A stretch of DNA of 64,000 nucleotides from Coprinopsis marcescibilis (taxonomy: Eukaryota > Basidiomycota > Agaricomycetes > Agaricales > Psathyrellaceae): contig ML210225.1 of NCBI GenBank assembly GCA_004369085.1, forward strand, positions 62,001 to 126,000, read 5' to 3'. The translations under genes and the position numbers were made by a program. Below, one piece after another: positions 9,869-20,216 of this stretch (position 1 is its first letter; each line of letters begins with the position of its first letter). Under the pieces are notes generated by a model. It saw only the letters and a program-made list of their open reading frames with translations, was not told the DNA's origin and did no database searches.

Positions 9869-10555
9869 TTAAAGATTAACCTGCCAGGCCCGTGTAAACA
9901 GGGGCAGTCGGGTTTGCTGAAAGTCAATTCTAGAAGCATTGTAGCCCTGCAGAAATCCATGTTCAAACTCCCAGTAACTCTGGCCATGATTTGACGTTGC
10001 TCTGAATGCAAGGGCATGTCTGTTACCCCGCTTCGCATACTTGACCTCCCTGAGGGTAAAGCGTCCCGAAGAGTAAATAGTTTGTTTTCCAGCTCTTGGC
10101 CTCGCGTTCGGTGAACGTTTCCGAACGAGCCCAACGATGGGCGGGAATATGCCCTGCCTGGCCATCTCCGTGAAAGACCGCCCTAAATCGCCTAGATACT
10201 CCTTCTTGTACGTCCAAAAATACCACCCGCCGCAGGTGCGTTCGTAGAGTTCCAGTTGTGCATGGACAAAGTCGCGTCGTTCGTTGGGCACTCCGCGAAG
10301 AGAGCCGGGGTTGAGACCTCCAGACCAATGACACCGCCCCCCAATCGTCCCAGCCGCTCTGCGATGCGCTCAAAGGTTTGGGAGATCCTTGAAGGATTTT
10401 TGGGAGCCCGGACGTGGTCCTGTACCGATGCGCAGATGTCGTCAGGTGTGAAGCACCGATAAAGGCAGTGGTTGAGGGCGATCAGGGCGTTCGGGTTTGG
10501 CGCGCAGTCCTCGGGGACATAGTCGGTGTAGACATTGGCGCCAGCATTCGGAACT
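9869..10555 (-). pseudogene. Broken exo-beta-1,3-glucanase-like (GH5, Exg3-type) fragment
   Basis: Two blocks in different frames resemble the C-terminal half of intracellular Exg3-like GH5 glucanases. Block one (about 10330-10555) reads VYTDYVPEDC then ALIALNHCLYRCFTPDD. Block two (9869 to about 10330) reads WSGGLNPGSLRGVPNERRDF, CGGWYFWTYKKEYLGD, FPPIVGLVRKRSPN and, near the end, EFEHGFLQGYN. The frame changes exactly where family members carry G-E-W-S, so the catalytic glutamate of that motif is missing together with a few bases. The N-terminal half of the enzyme is not found upstream. The fragment is therefore 5'-truncated and frameshifted. It ends 35 bp before the Crinkler-kinase start on the same strand. 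Family assignment is from memory of Exg3 sequences. Confidence 0.6.
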
Positions 10556-11181
10556 CGTCAGCACTTTGCCCTCAACCTCTTCCTTAAACTCCATAAACTG
10601 CGTACACGGTTTGAAAGGTGTCACATTCTCAGGTAACGTTTTCGACCGTTCCTTCTCCACCTTGACCAATAGTCACTTCGGATTGGTGGCCAAGTTCCTC
10701 CGGGGTATCCCTCGCGCTCTGATAGCCTTCAACATTGCTTCAACAATACTCTTTCTCGTAGCCTCCATGTATTGACAATGTAAGTAGCTGTATTCTTTCC
10801 AGCGTATCCGTTTGTAATGCGTGGTCGTTGGAGAGAGATAATTCTGGGGATGACGTAACCGGTCACGTGGGTGTGGATACACGTTTTGGTTGTGTGGGTG
10901 GTGGGCTGAGAGGCGCAGAGTTATCTCGTGTCGACGTTCTCAGTCAAGAGAAGCAAGAACCCTTTCCGGCAAAACACCACTTCCCAAGTGAATAACGGTA
11001 CGTGGTCGTCTACGTGGTCTGCTCGTCATCGTCGACGTCGTCCTCGCACCCTTGCTTACCGTCTCCGGCGTCATACTCACAGGTCTCTCCGCGCTAGCGC
11101 ATACCCGCGTATTTGTTTCGTGGACAAGAAAACAAGTCAGCCCAGCTACAGGTCCTAGACATATAAATTAGATTTGTCATA
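10556..11181. other. Gene-free stretch and upstream region of the TMEM33-like gene
   Basis: No convincing coding frame; the minus-strand frame at 10442-10669 is out of phase with the GH5 fragment and not recognisable. A CACGTG box lies at 10864-10869, about 310 bp upstream of the start at 11182. A 76-codon plus-strand frame (10928-11158) is Arg/Ser-rich and probably 5' leader. Confidence 0.45.
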
Positions 11182-12442
11182 ATGGCTACGACTCAGGTGA
11201 GAGTTGTTTCCTGCCGCAGTTTCTCCCGGAATTCTCCCCCTTTTTTTTATTCGAGCGAGTCTTTAAACCCGCACACCCGTATACGTGGAGCTCACAGTCT
11301 TCTCTATGGATCCCCCACAGCACTATCTCTGGGCAGCAGGTCACTTTGTCCTCCTCGTCTCTGCTCTCAAGATCTTTCTCTCCGTTGCGACCTTTGGCAG
11401 CCCTTCGCCGTGGTGGTATAAACGTGCGTAGCTCGTGCCAGCATCTGTCTGCCTTCAAATGACCGTTTGCCTGTCCAGTGAGCTTTACTGGAGCTTTGTT
11501 GAGCTATGCCATCGTTTGCCAGTGCGTATACTCCTTTGTTGGCCTGTCTATCGCTTGTACTGACCCACCACACCAGAAAGTCTCTCGGTGTACGTCACAC
11601 AGCCAGCCTTGCTCCCCAAAATTCCATCCTGACACTCCTCGCTTTCTCTTTACGTTATCGTCTATTCGATGACAATAGCCACCCCAACCCAACATTGCCT
11701 ACCTCCGCAAGGCGATTATTGATGAGGTGCGCCCACTTTCGTCGCTTATCGCCTACCCGAGCTCACAAACAACTCGTTTAGAACGTCCAATACTTTATCC
11801 TCGCCTTTTACTGGTGGACGTCGAAACCAGTGACTCGTGCGTAATCTGCTGCGCACTGTGGATCGCCCACTCAATCTTTTCTTACAGTCGCGTTGCTGCC
11901 CTATGCCATCTTCTCCCTCTTCCATGCACTCACATTTGCACGGACGACATTGATGCCCCAGTTCCTCCCACCCGGTCCTCCCGCAACCGCTGGAGGCCCA
12001 CCAACTCCCCCACCACTCGCAAAGAAGCTCCAAGTCTGGGTCAAAAGTACGTCATCATTCGCGAATCTCCCAGTCCGCACTCGCTCACGTGTCTGTCATC
12101 CCTGCCACAGCCAACTATGACCGCGCCATGTCTCTCGTCGCCTACACCGAGATCATCATCTTTGTGCGCGTCCTCCTCGGAGCGGTCACCTTCCAAAACT
12201 CGCTCCTCACCCCGCTCATCTACGCACACTTTTTGAGGCAGAGGTTCTACCAGAGTGCGTTCACGCGCCACGCGTTGGCGACTGTGGACAAGAACGTCGA
12301 TGAGAAGATCGTCAGGAGGGCGGGTGTGCCTCCTGTGGTGGGGACTATGTACGAGAAGGCAAAGGGGTTGATTGCCGGATGGACTGGGACCGCTTTGAGC
12401 GGCGGTGCGCCTGCTGCTGCTGCTGCCGCGGGCGGACGTTGA
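11182..12442 (+). CDS. POM33: TMEM33/Pom33 family ER and nuclear-pore membrane protein
   Basis: Eight exons (11182-11196, 11321-11423, 11479-11521, 11577-11589, 11679-11726, 11782-11836, 11888-12046, 12111-12442) keep frame for 255 residues. The protein begins MATTQHYLWAAGHFVLL and shows the family's four hydrophobic segments: HFVLLVSALKIFLSV, LSFTGALLSYAIV, a middle segment ending LLPYAIFSLFHALTF, and a last around VAYTEIIIFVRVLLGA. The motif LIYAHFLRQRFYQSAFTRHA is the strongly conserved end of the family core. Members shape ER tubules and support nuclear-pore distribution. A Pro-rich loop (PPGPPATAGG) and an Ala-rich C-terminus are lineage-typical additions. Exons of 15 and 13 nt are unusually small. 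It converges with UTP4. Confidence 0.85.
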
Positions 12443-13288
12443 GTGGGACTGAATTGTTGAGCTGGGAGGGGTGCCGGCGTTTGGATATCTTGGGTGTTGG
12501 GTATGTGGAGACGGACCTGTAGCTGGCTCGGACTATGGCCCTCTTCGTCTTGTTGCCTCGACCGTCGTGCCCCGCGTTCCAAGCTCGTTGCTCGTGACGT
12601 CTGTATTCTCTGTTATGTCGCCCGTTCCCCTCCCTTACCGAGTGTGTGCTCACTTTTTAACTAATACTATATACTCCCTCTCGTCTTTTTTGTTGTTATT
12701 GATATTTGCTGCGCTTGCTGCTGATACGTATGTTAATGAACAACACCCACTGTTTGATGGTTTAACGTTTATGCTAACGCTGGTTGTGATGATTGATGAT
12801 GAATGTGACGTTTTTTTCTTCTTCTTGGTGCTACTAGAATACTGCAGATGTATATGTACACTCTCTGTTGGATTTTGGTCGGAAAGGTTAATTGTATGTT
12901 TTATCGAATGTTGTGCCTTTCTGCTGCGCACGGAGTGTAAACACTGTATTCGTAGTCACATACCTTTCAACCCAGGGCGAGCGCTTAATGAAAGCTCTCG
13001 GTGTACAATATGGAGGCCGAGGAAATGTTGGGATGGTGATAAGAGTCTACTACAACATCCGAATTTCCTTTACCACTCTCAGATCTCAGCTTTTTGGATT
13101 GGCGGGTTTCTTCCTTTTTTTTACTTTTATTCCTATTCCCATTGGCCGTTGGGCCTTGGCCCAAAGTTCCAAATGCTTCACCAGCTACCAGCCACTTGGC
13201 ACAGACCGATGCAAAGACAGAAACCCGCGACGAATCCATGATGATATTCTCGTAAATGTACTCCAAAGCATACAAGCAATGACTATTA
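12443..13288. other. Convergent 3' intergenic region
   Basis: About 850 bp between the stops of the TMEM33-like gene and UTP4. Pyrimidine-rich tracts occur around 13100-13140. The long open frame 12471-13241 has an erratic Cys/Phe/Ser-rich composition and is not supported. Probably 3' UTRs. Confidence 0.5.
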
Positions 13289-16200
13289 TTATGACCGTCC
13301 ATAGCGATGCTTGAAGTACGCAGGAGGGAGCGTGGCGAGCACATCCACAAGCGGGCGCTCCACCACAATCAGCTCGGATGGACCCAGCAGCTCTGCACAA
13401 AGCATCGGGCGATACGTACTGATGATCTTCACAATATTCCCAATCCCATCGTCTTCATCGGCACCTGCATCCGTTGCCCCAACCTTGGCGCCCTTCTCTC
13501 CCTCCACATTCGAGGCGGGCGCGTTGTGCGCCTTGGGGTTGGGTGTGGACGGCACGTCTTTCCCTCTCCTCCTCTTCCTGCTCGAGCCCTTGCTCAGCCC
13601 GAGAGCCGAAGAAGACGAAGAGGAAGGATGCAACCCGACGGTGCCCAGCGCGTCCAGGCTGATTTTAGCGAGCCAGGTGGCGCTCCAGAAGAGGATGAAC
13701 CGGTCGGTGGTGTCCGGGTTGGACCCGAAGGATGCGCCAAGCACGGCGTCGTGCATCCCTGCGAGCCTGCTTCGCTCCACGACGCTCGCGAGATCCTTGC
13801 CCCATGCGGGGAACTGCCGCTGCTCGACGTCGTAGACCTGCACCGAGTTGTTTGGGAAGGTGAGCAAGAGCACGGATGAGGTCAGCTTGACTCCGCTCCC
13901 TAGAGACGACGAATCCGTGCCGCTGGCAAAGGCGAGATGTTGGATCGGGAGAGGGAATGAGGGCAGCGTTGTGTGGTATGCCACAGAGTCGAGGTTGTAG
14001 ATGTGGGTTTTGGTGGAGGTGTGGTGGCTCGATGAGGACGGACCGGAGGCGTGCGACGTCGAAGACGGAGGGCAGAGCGACGAAGAGGCGAGCCATTGGC
14101 CGTCGGGGCTGATAGCCAGGTGTGTAACGGCGATGGTGGCCAACTTGCGCGTTCTCGACGCGGATGTGGCTTTTTCATCGTCACTATCTTCGTCCTCGTT
14201 GGTCGGGCTCTCGTTTTCGCTTGCAAACTTCATCTCGACATCTTCCACAGCGCCGTTGATCTGGACGCCATTGACGTGAGGCTTCTTGGGTGTTGAAGTA
14301 GCATTGCTTTTGACTTTTCCACCAGCAATCACGCGGTCCTGCACAATCGAGTCCACTTGCAGATGGTGATCGAATCGTCGGAGAACCCGTGGCTGCTCTG
14401 AAGTGAGGTCGACGATGAGAATGCATGATGGTGCAGTGCTGGACAAGACGAGCTTTGAAGAGTCGGGTGTGAACTGCAATGCAAGGGATCCTGTTCCCCG
14501 GAACTGTGGTTTCAATGCACCGCGCATCTGAGGCAAAGGAGGAATGTGGGGTTGCAGAATCGCGCCAAAGTTCTTGACCCGTTTGGGCGTCACTTGTCCG
14601 TCAGCCTATGGGAACCAAGCAGTTAGGATTTTTGAAAGCATCGGAATGATTTTTTGGGACTTACGCCTGTACGCAATTTGAACAATTTTGTCTCGTATGC
14701 GTCTGACACCGCCAGCCAGGACCCGTCGTCGGATATTCGATGCACGACAATGTTAGATGTGACGCTCAACTCCATTTCCAACACCCTTTCCCAACCACCA
14801 GCATATGGCTCCTTATCCGAGTCGGATTCCTTTGCAGGCGGGACATCTTGTCCAGGCTGATCCTCGTCCATTTTGTCTTCCCCAGAAACATCCAGAGCTG
14901 CCGATGATGGCTTCTTGGAAATTCTCCAGATCGTGATCCCTGCCTCCCTGATGCATGACACCAACCGTGCAGCCTTCGCTACCTGAACGCGTCCATCGAG
15001 CGAATAGGCGACGCGCCTATGGTACGCATCTTCGAAATTTGCAACGGTGCTCGTGTTTAACGGATTGACGACCTTGACCACAGAGCTTGAAGGGAGAGCC
15101 GCTGGTGCAAGGACGAGGTTCATATCCAGTCCACCCGAGGCCAGAACAGGGGCAACATCGATCGGGAAATAGCTGCGATTTTTATGTTGTTGTTTTATGA
15201 AGGATGGAGGAATGGCGGTGTATGGTGGCCAAATAGCTAAAGCACGAACGTCGTGCGAGTGCATGCGTTTGGAGGATGTTTGTGCCCAACGGACGTTTTT
15301 GGTTGCTGATGCACCAGTCGAGGCTTGCACCTTGATGAGGGAGAATTGGACAGTTTTCTGGTCAACGCCGGATGTATAGACAGCAGTGCCCTCCTAAAAT
15401 ACGCGTAAGAAAAAACTAGAGGTAAGGGAATTGGGACAACGTACTGGGCTGATAGCCAGGCAGAGCACGTCGGCGTTATGGGCTTGGAAACTTTGCAATT
15501 GGGTGCATGTCCTCGAGTCCCAGAACTTCACCACACCCATCGAGTCTCCAGAAACAATGGTACCGTCACTGGATGGCTCATTCAGCGGTGAAACGGACAG
15601 ATAAACGGAGCAACGCACCCGAGAACACCAACACTCCAGACCAAAGTCCTCTCGCCTCTAACTTTGTCCGTTCCCATTCTTTCCAAAAGCTGACCAGTCT
15701 TGACGTCCCATTTACGCAGAGAGCTGTCCGAGCATCCAGTAACGAGCCACGAGTCTACCCATTCGTCGTCGTCGTCGTCATCCGAGTCGTCCGAATCGCT
15801 GACATTCGTAGTTTTTTTCGGTGTACGACTGGCTTTTGGTATAGGCGGACCCCATGCGATACTCAGCATGCGAGATTTGACTTTGCCTAGCCGGCGAATA
15901 TGGGTCAAAGTATCGTTCTCCAGGGAGAGAATACGAACGGTGCCGTCTTCGCAGCCGAGGGCGAGCATGGTGGACGATGGATTGGCTGCAATTGACCAGA
16001 TGGCGCCGCCTTGCGAGTTGATCGTTTGCTAAAGTAACAAGGTTAAGAAAGACAGAGTCTTTCGGACTCGATAGGACGTACTCGTATCCGTGAAGTAGCG
16101 ATGTCCCATTCGATTAATTCACTTCCACCGCCAGTGCCGAATAACCGAAGGTCGGATATTTTGGGTACGTGATCTTCCTCAAAATCATCTGGGTGTCGAA

Positions 16201-16570
16201 GAACGAAAGCCAGAGAGTCCACTTTTGAAGGATACGGGCCAGACAATGTCTATTCCAATTGAGAACACATGCATGTTGTTGAGTCGCGAATACGTACCTG
16301 TTTTACCACCCAAGCCTGCGACGACTGCCTATCCTGCTCAGAGCCTGTCCATTCGCACAAGTCGATGTTCCCATTGGCATGTCCCACTGCCAGGACACCA
16401 AAGCGCAGTCCCTGGTTCGCCTGACTCGATTTCTTTTTCCCCTTTATCGAGGGCAGAGGGAGTGGAGGGAACGCCAAAGCGGTGATCGCTGAAGGCGCAT
16501 AGTCCACAAATCTACAACGATGAACAGCAAGGGTTGTCGTTGGACCTTCTCTCTTTTTTTCAAAAGTCAT
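13289..16570 (-). CDS. UTP4: UTP4/Cirhin, U3 snoRNP t-UTP WD-repeat protein
   Basis: Exons 16298-16570, 16082-16249, 15619-16028, 15445-15568, 14665-15393 and 13289-14605 join to 1006 residues. The start (MTFEKKREG) leads into VHRCRFVDYAPSAITALAF, the opening typical of Utp4. WD-type repeats follow: FGTGGGSELIEWDI, LALGCEDGTVRILSL, WLVTGCSDSSLRKWDV, IVSGDSMGVVKFWDS and DVLCLAISP. Utp4 belongs to the t-UTP/UtpA complex that couples rDNA transcription to early 18S rRNA processing. Acidic and Ser-rich insertions (DSDDSDDDDDDEW; a long low-complexity part in the last exon) make it longer than the human protein (~690). An in-frame ATG at 16786 followed by a spliceable intron gives an alternative longer N-terminus, but homologues begin near the chosen start. 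Head-to-head with TIM10. Confidence 0.9.
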
Positions 16571-16808
16571 ATTTGCCTGCTTTGATATAGCAAGATAAGA
16601 AAGCGAATAGACTGTTACAACAGAAAAGCATACCTTCGAGGCCTCTGAGCAATTGAGATTCACTTGGAAACTTTTTTTTGGGAGTGCCTGATCGGGAAGA
16701 ACCCACGAACCCGAGAAAACGTGACCTCGGAATCCGTTTCGTGTCGCAAGAGGACGACGCGAGCTGCCTTCAGCATCTACCTCCAAAACACTTTATCTAT
16801 CCGCCAAT

Positions 16809-17218
16809 ATGTCTTTTCTCTCAGGACGAGGAGCTCCCAATGGTCCCATTGACTTCCAAAAGGTTGACATGGCTGTGACCGAGTACGTCGTTTATCCAGC
16901 TGGCAATCTCATTACATGTCACTGACCGGACCCCAGACTGGACACCGTCACCGACTTTTTCAACCGCATGGTCCAGTTCGTCACTTCGTTGGCTATTGGC
17001 ACATAGGACGATACTTATTCTATTACAGATCATGTTACAACAAGTGTGTTGGTGCAAGATTCCCTGCCGACGGGGACCTCAACAAGGGCGAGAGCGTTTG
17101 CATTGATAAGTGCGTTGGCAAGTACACCGACGTCCAGAAGAAGGTTGGCGAGAAGTTGCAAAGCAGAGGAGCTGCCAGCGGTGGCGCCGCCGCACCAAGT
17201 GCCTTTGGATCGCTATAA
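16809..17218 (+). CDS. TIM10: Mitochondrial intermembrane-space chaperone Tim10
   Basis: Exons 16809-16882, 16937-16975 and 17029-17218 give 100 residues. The twin CX3C signature is complete: SCYNKCV and then CIDKCVGKY, separated by FPADGDLNKGES. That spacer and the preceding ELDTVTDFFNRMV identify Tim10 rather than Tim8, Tim9 or Tim13. With Tim9 it forms the hexameric chaperone that escorts membrane proteins across the intermembrane space. Import relies on Mia40 oxidation of the twin cysteines. The Gly/Ala tail is usual in fungi. It shares a ~240-bp divergent promoter with UTP4. Confidence 0.93.
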
Positions 17219-17491
17219 ACACCATCAAGGCTTAGAGGCCTCAACACCATACAATCACTTGTTGGGAAACACGCGAGGGTGGGACAGGCAGGGTCGGAGA
17301 CGGAGGAGATATCTAGACACATATGCGAGGCAAAGGGACGGCGCATGATAGGTCGTTCCAAACTCATACAAATGGATAAAAGTATGGCTCTCATTCCAGG
17401 TATAATAAAGACATACATAATAGCAGCAAACCCCTACTTTCTCGATGACATTGCCTTCGCTGCTAAGATGCTGGCCAACGAGTAGCCTGAA

Positions 17492-17877
17492 TTATGACTG
17501 GACGAAGGTAGGGAAGCATTCCGCCAGCGGCTTGCTATGCTTGTTCTGTGCATGTTCCTCGAGACTGGGGCCGTTCTATCAGAAAGTCAGTGCAGAGGGA
17601 TTGGACAATCACTCACGCTGGTGCTCGAGCCGTGTTCATCTAAGTCCCATAAGAAACGGTATTTGAGGGCGCTTTGAGTAGAGAACTTACGAATGGTTGT
17701 CTGCATTGAGTGCACACCAACGACTTTGAAGCCTCGTTGACCTTGAGCTGACTCTTTCCGGCCTTGCCAGCCTTGTCAGTGTTGCGTTCCCGCTTTTGCT
17801 GCGCTTTAGCCCCCTATAAACATATAGTCAGCCAACCATTGTCTTTTCAAGTTGAAAAAGGCACCTACGTTGCCCAT
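17492..17877 (-). CDS. Small C2H2 zinc-finger protein, ZNF706/At2g23090-like
   Basis: Four exons (17869-17877, 17691-17813, 17617-17639, 17492-17564) give 75 residues. The protein begins MGNGAKAQQKRERN, the conserved opening of this eukaryotic family, continues with a Lys-rich stretch, then one finger: C-T-Q-C, a spacer with MNTARAPALEE, and HAQNKH, ending AECFPTFVQS. The 23-nt third exon and the acceptor at CCCCAG before LEEH are required to obtain family spacing. Function is poorly known; ZNF706 has been tied to translation and stem-cell exit in animals. The first exon codes only three residues. Confidence 0.85.
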
Positions 17878-18293
17878 GGTATCTGAAGAATGAAAAGACA
17901 GAAGAAAACTTTCAGAGGATGCGTGTTTTGCAGACGTCAAATTGCCTGCCAAAGGCTCTGCGGTGAAGATTATGTCAGCAATCCATCATCGGCCTCGACG
18001 GTTCCGTTGCTATCTTTTCAAGTTGCCTCGATATATGTAGCCGCTGGAGAACTACTTAAAATCGATGTTGAAGTCCTATTAACGAAGCTGGTATATTCAC
18101 ACTCTTCAGCAAGTCCACCAAGAATGACGACTTGAACTCAGGTTCTGACAACATGTGCACGATCAATCGGTATGATTCCGGTAGAAATTCAGTCGCCATA
18201 ACTGTGGGTTCAGCAGGTTCGATATGACCAAGATATGACTCGCCTGACCATCTGCTTCCAACGTATATAAACAAAACAACGTTCTCGTTGGAA
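17878..18293. promoter_or_regulatory. Divergent promoter region, ZNF706-like / threonine aldolase
   Basis: A 416-bp spacer between two outward-facing genes. Contains ATATAAAC at about 18265, near -30 relative to the aldolase ATG, which may be a TATA element or leader. No gene seen. Confidence 0.4.
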
Positions 18294-20058
18294 ATGATTC
18301 CACGTTCTCTTGCTTCCATCCCCCACATTGCCCGGAGAATATCACATCAACGACCACATCTTCTGCAGGCAAAACCCCGACAGATGGCTACCTCACCGCT
18401 ACCCGCTATCTTGAGCGAGATTAAGCTCGACCTTCTCACTGAGGATAGTGCAGCCGCAAATGCTGCAAAGAGGAAGGAGGTCGCTAGGACTTTTATCTGT
18501 GGGCCTCACCCCGATCCTTTCATGAAAATATGCTGATTCGGATATCTAAAAATAGCGGACACTATAACAGGTTTTAGCGTTCCGCTGTACTACTGTGTCC
18601 TACTGTGCTGAGCTCAACCATGAAATTCAGTCCCTACTGAGGACATGTACGCATACGCCGTCCAAGCTACTCTGGGCGACGACGTTTACCACGAACCGTC
18701 CACAGCGTGTGTACACTCAAGCCTCGTGAATTATGGTTGTTGTTTACCTTGTAACAGTTCGTTGGAAGGGCATATCGCCAAAATAACGGGCAAGGAAGCT
18801 GCGCTGTTCGTGCCATCTGGGACTGCGTCAAATCAGATTGCACTCCGTACACATTTGCTGCAGCCCCCGTACTCGGTTTTGCTGGATCACAGGGCCCATA
18901 TTAACAAGCATGTCCACATCCTCGCGAGAGCTCGAAGTACAACATTAATATGTTCTATACTAGGTATGAGGCTGGCGGTGCCGCGATGCACTCTGGTGCC
19001 CATGTTATTCCTATCCAACCGGAGAATCGTGAGTAACATATGCATCCCCGTTCCCCCGCGGGACTAGTACTGACTGCGACACATACAGGCCACCATCTCA
19101 CACTGGAAGAAATAAAAGAGAGTGTTGTCCTCGGAAACGACGTTCACTTGTACGCCCTGCATTTCTTAGTGCTACGATCCACCCTGCTCATTCTTCCTAT
19201 TCATAAGTGCACCAACGCGTGTAATCGCCCTCGAAAACACACTCAACGGGAGCATATTCCCGCAAGACGAAATCATCCGCATCGCTGAATACGCTCGGTC
19301 CATCGACGTCAAGATGCACCTCGACGGTGCCCGCATCTGGCACGTCGCAGTCGAAACCCAGACACCTCTCAAAGAGCTCTGCGAGCCGTTCGACTCCATT
19401 AGTCTCTGTTTTAGCAAAGGGCTAGGTACCTTAGTTCTCCATGCCTCAACGTCCCCACAGTTCTGATGCGCATTTCCTCTCGCACGTTAGGTGCACCGGT
19501 AGGCTCATGCCTTGCAGGCCCAAAAGAGTTCATCCAAAAGGCTCGGTGGTTCCGCAAAATCTTTGGTGGGGGTATGCGCCAGACGGGTATCCTCGCTGCC
19601 AGTGCTGCATACGCCCTCACAAACAATCTTCCCCTATTGAGCCAGGTTCACGCCCTCAGCAGGCATCTAGAGGCAGGTCTTGAGGAAATCGGAGTCAGGA
19701 TTCTTAGTAGGGCGGAAACTTGCATGGTGAGCTCCTTTCTTTCTCCCTATTCCGTGCTGGGAGGAAATGTTGACGGAGGGCACTTTAGATTTTTTACGAC
19801 CCTTCCACGGTCGGTGTGACATACGATGAAATCGCAGATCGAGGCAGTGAACTATCGGAACCGCTCGTCCTCGGTGGTTCCCGTCTTGTCGTCCACATCC
19901 AGACCTCTCCAGCTGCCGTCGAGGATTTCTTGAGCATTGTCAGGACGTTGGCACAGGAGAAGGAAGACTCTGGCTTCGTTCCTGAAGAGCCGTCCGAGAA
20001 CAATGGTGTCTTCAAAGACGTATATGTCAGGCGTGCAGCCAAGGTCAACAAAACGTAG
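18294..20058 (+). CDS. GLY1: L-threonine aldolase (PLP-dependent)
   Basis: Nine exons (18294-18498, 18556-18570, 18631-18706, 18758-18907, 18964-19028, 19089-19149, 19208-19425, 19491-19726, 19789-20058) give 431 residues. The core has every expected block: SDTITVPTEDMYAYA, DDVYHEPST, LTGKEAALF-like ITGKEAALFVPSGTASN, LDHRAHIN, GGAAMHSGA, ALENTLNGSIFP, HLDGARIWH, and SLCFSKGLGAPVGS with the PLP lysine in FSKG. The enzyme cleaves threonine or allo-threonine to glycine and acetaldehyde. An N-terminal extension rich in Arg, Ser and His before MATSPLP could be a mitochondrial presequence; a start at that internal Met would give a cytosolic form. The intron at 18908-18963 uses a GC donor, and exon 2 has just 15 nt. 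Confidence 0.9.
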
Positions 20059-20216
20059 TTGGTTGGCGGAGAAAACGAAAACGTCGATTTCCCACCTGTA
20101 GAGTAGAATAATCGAACTAAACGCTATGTAATGTACGTAGAAACACAATTGTGGGTTCCAGTTCTGAATGTGTAAAGAGCGGTATCTAGGAGAAACATGA
20201 GAAATCTAACAAAGCT

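Noticed and set aside
12471..13241. 256-codon plus-strand frame downstream of the TMEM33-like gene
   Set aside because: Erratic Phe/Cys/Ser-rich composition in a convergent 3' region; no domain.
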